Shown here: piece after piece, positions 60,950 to 64,000 of the stretch
Numbering within the stretch: position 1 is the stretch's first letter
Layout of the letters: each line of letters opens with the position of its first letter
NCBI RefSeq assembly: GCF_011758655.1
Contig: NZ_JAAMPA010000001.1
Location: forward strand, 496,001 to 560,000
Direction: 5' to 3'
DNA from: Modestobacter marinus
GTDB lineage: Bacteria > Actinomycetota > Actinomycetes > Mycobacteriales > Geodermatophilaceae
Length of the DNA stretch: 64,000 nucleotides
Notes under the pieces: model-generated
The model's input: only the letters and a program-made list of their open reading frames with translations
The model's database searches: none
What the model was told of the DNA's origin: nothing
Translations under genes and position numbers: made by a program

Positions 60950-61351
60950 CTAGTCGTGACGGAGGTCCGTGCCCAGGACCCTCCCGGAGCGCTGACGCTG
61001 CCTCCCGGCGCGCATCCGGCGCAGCCGCCGCACGAGGAGCGGGTCGACGACGAGGGCCTCCGGACGGTCGATCAGGGCGTTGAGCACCTGGTAGTAGCGG
61101 GTGGAGCTCATCCCGAAGCGCTCCCGGATGGCCGCTTCCTTCGCGCCCGGGAAGCGCCACCACTGGCGTTCGAAGGCCAGGATCTCCCGTTCCCGGGCGG
61201 GCAGACCGGCAGCCGTGTCGTCCCCGGGCGCCCCGTCCGTCACACCAGCCCCGTCCGTCGCGGTCGCCTGCGCCGTCCCCGGGTCGGCCCCGACCGCCGT
61301 CGTGCGCTCGTCCGCCGCCGGCCCGACGGGCTGCACGGGGTCGTTGCTCAT
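60950..61351 (-). CDS. DUF3263 family protein
   Basis: A 133-residue protein. After a ~50-residue disordered N terminus, the domain reads LPAREREILAFERQWWRFPG, then KEAAIRERFGMSSTRYYQVL, then ALVVDPLLVRRLRRMR. This is a helix-turn-helix-like DUF3263 domain conserved in actinobacteria directly before the LytR_C/VirR gene. Function unknown; DNA binding is plausible. ATG at 61351. Confidence 0.9.
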   Translation of the reverse strand: MSNDPVQPVGPAADERTTAVGADPGTAQATATDGAGVTDGAPGDDTAAGLPAREREILAFERQWWRFPGAKEAAIRERFGMSSTRYYQVLNALIDRPEALVVDPLLVRRLRRMRAGRQRQRSGRVLGTDLRHD

Positions 61352-61520
61352 GGGCGTGCCTCCGGTGGGAAGGGCGTCGGCCGGGAAGGGCGTCCGCTGG
61401 GAGGGGCGGCGGTCAGGTGTGCGCCGGTCGCCGGCACGGCGCTGCGTGCCCCGTCGACGGTAGCCGCGTGACAGCCGCCGTGGAGCGTGACACCCGGGCG
61501 CGTCGACCCGGGCAGACCGG

Positions 61521-62432
61521 TCAGACGCCGGCCGGCAGCGGCGCGACGGCCCGCCGGTTGCTGTGCGCGTTGCGCAGGCTGTCGACGGTGAAGACGGCGA
61601 GGGCGAGCCAGACGACGGCGAAGCCCACCAGCCGGGCCGGCGGCATCGGTTCGCCGTAGACGAAGACGCCGATGGCCAGCTGGATCAGCGGCGTGACGTA
61701 CTGCAGCAGGCCGACCGTCGACAGCGGCACCCGGCGGGTGGCGGCGGCGAACAGGAGCAGCGGCACGGCGGTGGCCAGCCCGGAGCTGGCCAGCAGCAGC
61801 CCGTTCCCCACGCCCGCCGACCCGAACGCCGCCTCGCCCTGGGCGCCCAGCACGCCGATGACGACCAGCGCCGGGAGGAACACGACCGCCGTCTCCACGA
61901 ACAGACCCGGCGCGGCATCGACCCGGACCAGCTTCTTCATCAGGCCGTAGAGGCCGAAGCTGACGGCCAGGGCGAGGGAGATCCACGGCGGGTGGCCGTA
62001 GTCGACGGTCAGCACGAGGACCGCCACCACGGCGATGGCCACGGCCAGCCACTGCAGCCGGCGCAGCCGCTCCCGGAAGACGAGCACCCCGAACAGCACG
62101 CTGACCAGCGGGTTGATGAAGTACCCCAAGGACGCCTCGACGACGTGCCCGGAGTTGACCGCGTAGACGTAGACCAGCCAGTTCACCGCGATCAGCACGG
62201 CGGCGACCGCCAGCACCAGCAGCGCCCGCCGGTCGGTGACGACGGCCCGCACCTGGCTCCAGCCCCGCCGGACGGTCAGCAGCAGCCCGACGAAGACCAG
62301 GGACCAGACCACCCGGTGCGCGACGATCTCCAGCCCACCGGCCGGCTCGAGGAGCGGGAAGTAGAGCGGGAAGACCCCCCAGAGGGCGTAGGCGCCGAGA
62401 CCGGCCCCCACCCCCACACGCCGTTCGTCCAC
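61521..62432 (-). CDS. rarD: RarD-type EamA transporter
   Basis: A 303-residue transporter with ten helices. The start GVGAGLGAYALWGVFPLYF and HRVVWSLVF, then ASLGYFINPLVSVLFGVLVF and LLQYVTPLIQLAIGVFVYGE, are characteristic of RarD (2A78 family, drug/metabolite superfamily). Substrate not established. GTG at 62432. Confidence 0.9.
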   Translation of the reverse strand: MDERRVGVGAGLGAYALWGVFPLYFPLLEPAGGLEIVAHRVVWSLVFVGLLLTVRRGWSQVRAVVTDRRALLVLAVAAVLIAVNWLVYVYAVNSGHVVEASLGYFINPLVSVLFGVLVFRERLRRLQWLAVAIAVVAVLVLTVDYGHPPWISLALAVSFGLYGLMKKLVRVDAAPGLFVETAVVFLPALVVIGVLGAQGEAAFGSAGVGNGLLLASSGLATAVPLLLFAAATRRVPLSTVGLLQYVTPLIQLAIGVFVYGEPMPPARLVGFAVVWLALAVFTVDSLRNAHSNRRAVAPLPAGV

Positions 62433-62527
62433 CGGCGCACCGTACGCCCGCCCCCGCGCGGCCCTGCGGCGGTGGGACCACCACGATCCCCGGCCTCCTC
62501 CCGCCCCTGCGGGCTTACCGTTGGTAC

Positions 62528-62926
62528 GTGCACACGGGACGCCCCAACCCGGTCCAGTGGCTCTGGTACGCCTACGGCGGTGGGCTGCCGCCCTCGCTGT
62601 CGGACTGGGTCCTCGAGGACACGACCCGGCGCAGCTGGGTGTGGCGGCACCTGGCCCGCGCCCTGGTGCAGCTCGCGCCGGTGCTGCTGCTGTGCCTGCT
62701 CCTCCCGCCCGTGCCGTTCGACATCCGGCTCACCGCGACCCTGGGCGGGGTGGTGATCGGGCTGCTGTTCTCGGTGGCCTACATGACGGAGACGACCGAG
62801 CACCGCGCGGTCAAGGCCGGCTGGTCCCCGGGGACGACGGCCGCGCGGCGCGCCGAGCGGGCCGAGCGGGAGCGCATCGAGCGCCAGGCCCGGTACCGCT
62901 CGGGTGGCGCGGGCAGCTACGACTGA
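62528..62926 (+). CDS. DUF5313 family membrane protein
   Basis: A 132-residue protein. RPNPVQWLWYAYGGGLPPSL at the start, a Trp-rich WVWRHLARAL segment, two helices (~47-62 and ~70-88) and a charged tail match actinobacterial DUF5313. GTG start. Its stop shares one base with the next gene's start (TGATG). Function unknown. Confidence 0.85.
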   Translation: MHTGRPNPVQWLWYAYGGGLPPSLSDWVLEDTTRRSWVWRHLARALVQLAPVLLLCLLLPPVPFDIRLTATLGGVVIGLLFSVAYMTETTEHRAVKAGWSPGTTAARRAERAERERIERQARYRSGGAGSYD

Positions 62927-63387
62927 TGGAGGACCCCCGCGCCCCCCACCCCTCGCACGCTCGCGGCGGGCCCCTGCACGGGGGCCGCACGACCCGCCGG
63001 TCACTGCTCGTCGCCGGCGGGGCCGGCCTCGGCGCCCTGGGCCTCGGCGGGTGCGCCGCCGGGCCCCGGTTCCCCGAGGTGACCGCCGCCGGACCGGGGG
63101 ACGCAGTGGTCCCGCTGGCCGAGGTGCCGGTCGGCGGGGGCTACGAGGTGTCCGTCGACGGCCGGGCGGTGCTCGTCACCCAGCCGTCGGCGGGCACGGT
63201 GGCCGCGTTCGACGCCGAGTGCCCGCACGCCGGGTGCACGGTCCGCGCCACGGACGACGGACTGGCCTGCCCCTGCCACGGCTCGGCGTTCGACCCCGCC
63301 ACCGGCGAGGTGCTGCGGGGCCCGGCCACCGAGCCGCTGACCGCGATCGGGGTGGCGGTGCAGGGCCCGGACGTCGTGCTGACCTGA
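62926..63387 (+). CDS. Rieske [2Fe-2S] Tat lipoprotein
   Basis: A 153-residue exported protein. A twin-arginine signal (TTRRSLLVAGG) leads to a lipobox LGGC (Cys near residue 42). The Rieske domain carries both cluster motifs, CPHAGC and CPCHGSAFD, so the 2Cys-2His cluster is complete. It resembles small ubiquinol-cytochrome c reductase-like Rieske proteins that stand apart from the bc complex. The start is fixed by the one-base TGATG overlap with DUF5313. Redox partner unknown. Confidence 0.92.
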   Translation: MEDPRAPHPSHARGGPLHGGRTTRRSLLVAGGAGLGALGLGGCAAGPRFPEVTAAGPGDAVVPLAEVPVGGGYEVSVDGRAVLVTQPSAGTVAAFDAECPHAGCTVRATDDGLACPCHGSAFDPATGEVLRGPATEPLTAIGVAVQGPDVVLT

Positions 63388-63390
63388 CCC

Positions 63391-63600
63391 TCAGTCCTCG
63401 ACGCGGAACCCGATCTTCATCGTCACCTGGAAGTAGGCGACGTCGCCGTCGACGACCTGGCCGCGGATCTCCTGGGTCTGGAACCACTCGATGTGGCGGA
63501 CGGTCTCCGAGGCCTTGCGCACGGCCGTCCGGATGGCGTCGTCGACGCTGGTGGTGGAGCTGCCGACGATCTCGCTCAGGCGGTACACGTGGTCGCTCAC
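63391..63600 (-). CDS. Dodecin family flavin-binding protein
   Basis: A 69-residue protein: VYRLSEIVGSSTTSVDDAIR, IEWFQTQEIRG (the Trp that stacks on flavin) and FQVTMKIGFRVED. These are diagnostic of dodecin, a dodecameric store or buffer of flavin (and CoA in some bacteria). GTG start at 63600; it converges with the Rieske gene with a 3-bp gap. Confidence 0.93.
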   Translation of the reverse strand: MSDHVYRLSEIVGSSTTSVDDAIRTAVRKASETVRHIEWFQTQEIRGQVVDGDVAYFQVTMKIGFRVED

Positions 63601-63687
63601 GACGGGACTCCTCGACGCCGGGCTGCCCGGACGGCAGCGCTCGGCCTCGACCCTGGCACGCCCGGGTACGGCCCGCGAGCGGGACGG

Positions 63688-63759
63688 AGCCCCATGTCCG
63701 GATTGAACGGACGACCTTCCGCTTACAAGGCGGGTGCTCTACCACTGAGCTAATGGGGC
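63688..63759 (-). tRNA. tRNA-Thr (anticodon TGT)
   Basis: A 72-nt cloverleaf: acceptor GCCCCAT / ATGGGGC, D arm TAGCTCAGTGGTAGAGCA, anticodon loop CTTGTAA between CCGC and GCGG, and T arm TCCGTTCAATCCGGA. The 3' CCA is not encoded. Discriminator base is T. Confidence 0.95.
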
Positions 63760-63920
63760 GGGACGCCCATCGGCGCCGACGCGGCACCGCGCTGGCGGGC
63801 GCGGTGCGGGCGCGCACGGTGCTGACGGGCGCGGCGCTGGTGAGGCACCGCAGAGCAGGCTACCGGGGCCGTGGCCGAGCCTCGGGTGGCCCGGCATGGT
63901 CATCGCCCCCAGTCGGCCGG

Positions 63921-64000
63921 TCAGGCGGCGTCGTAGCCGGCCGCGGGGTCGCCGGAGACGTACTCCGCCGGGTCGCTGTCGACGGTCGCCCCGCCGGCGA
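63921..64000 (-). CDS. C-terminal end of an unidentified protein (partial)
   Basis: The minus-strand frame runs in from the window edge and ends at TGA 63921, giving ...AGGATVDSDPAEYVSGDPAA then GYDAA. Codon use is normal for this genome. Twenty-six residues are too few to identify it. The 160 bp between it and tRNA-Thr show no other gene. Confidence 0.5.
   Translation of the reverse strand, partial: AGGATVDSDPAEYVSGDPAAGYDAA

Overview
The window reads as a chromosomal segment of a very GC-rich actinobacterium. The gene set suggests Geodermatophilaceae (Blastococcus, Modestobacter or Geodermatophilus type), but that placement is inferred from gene content and was not tested. Supporting signs are strong G/C bias at third codon positions with long meaningless open frames opposite most genes, many GTG starts, 4-nt ATGA/GTGA overlaps, a solitary GroEL under CIRCE control, a bacterial XPB helicase, DUF3027/DUF2530/DUF3263/DUF5313/DUF6458 genes and a VirR-like LytR_C protein.

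Layout. 1-4.9 kb: end of an EAL protein, a heterodimeric ABC exporter and a general-stress protein. 4.97-6.24 kb: IS30-family element, copy 1. 6.3-11.3 kb: SpoU methyltransferase, renalase-like oxidoreductase, ABC-2-like membrane protein and a PAS-GGDEF-EAL protein. 11.4-17.6 kb: a drug-type ABC transporter with its own TetR repressor, then a second ABC system with two different ATPases and one FtsX-like permease. 17.7-28.2 kb: thioesterase, ThpR, MarR-MFS pair, purine permease, DUF2530/DUF3027, lipoprotein, CspA-like protein, acyl-CoA synthetase. 28.3-38.8 kb: helicase-associated protein and XPB helicase separated by Cfa-type methyltransferase, VOC and Imm-5-like genes; then aminotransferase, GNAT and a second helicase. 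38.8-39.3 kb: non-coding tandem repeat. 39.3-49.3 kb: PspC protein, large LuxR-type (LAL) regulator, lipoprotein, zwf and housekeeping or unknown enzymes. 49.3-54.2 kb: groEL, csp and a threonine-synthase-family gene behind a clear SAM-I riboswitch. 54.3-55.6 kb: IS30-family element, copy 2, inverted relative to copy 1. 55.6-64 kb: an ABC permease with an unusual hydrolase-ABC ATPase fusion, the VirR-like/DUF3263 pair, RarD, DUF5313, a Rieske lipoprotein, dodecin and tRNA-Thr.

Most striking points. (1) The SAM-I riboswitch puts a 'threonine synthase' under methionine-type control, so the enzyme may really serve homocysteine/methionine synthesis. (2) Both IS30 copies sit in the same TGATCA-centred palindrome inside hairpin repeats between convergent genes, and an unoccupied element of similar type lies at 49.3 kb. 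(3) One polypeptide joins an extracellular CocE/S15-type hydrolase to a cytoplasmic ABC ATPase. (4) Two genes, the TetR repressor and probably thpR, appear to start with CTG overlapping the upstream stop codon. No CRISPR array, prophage or obvious defence island is visible.
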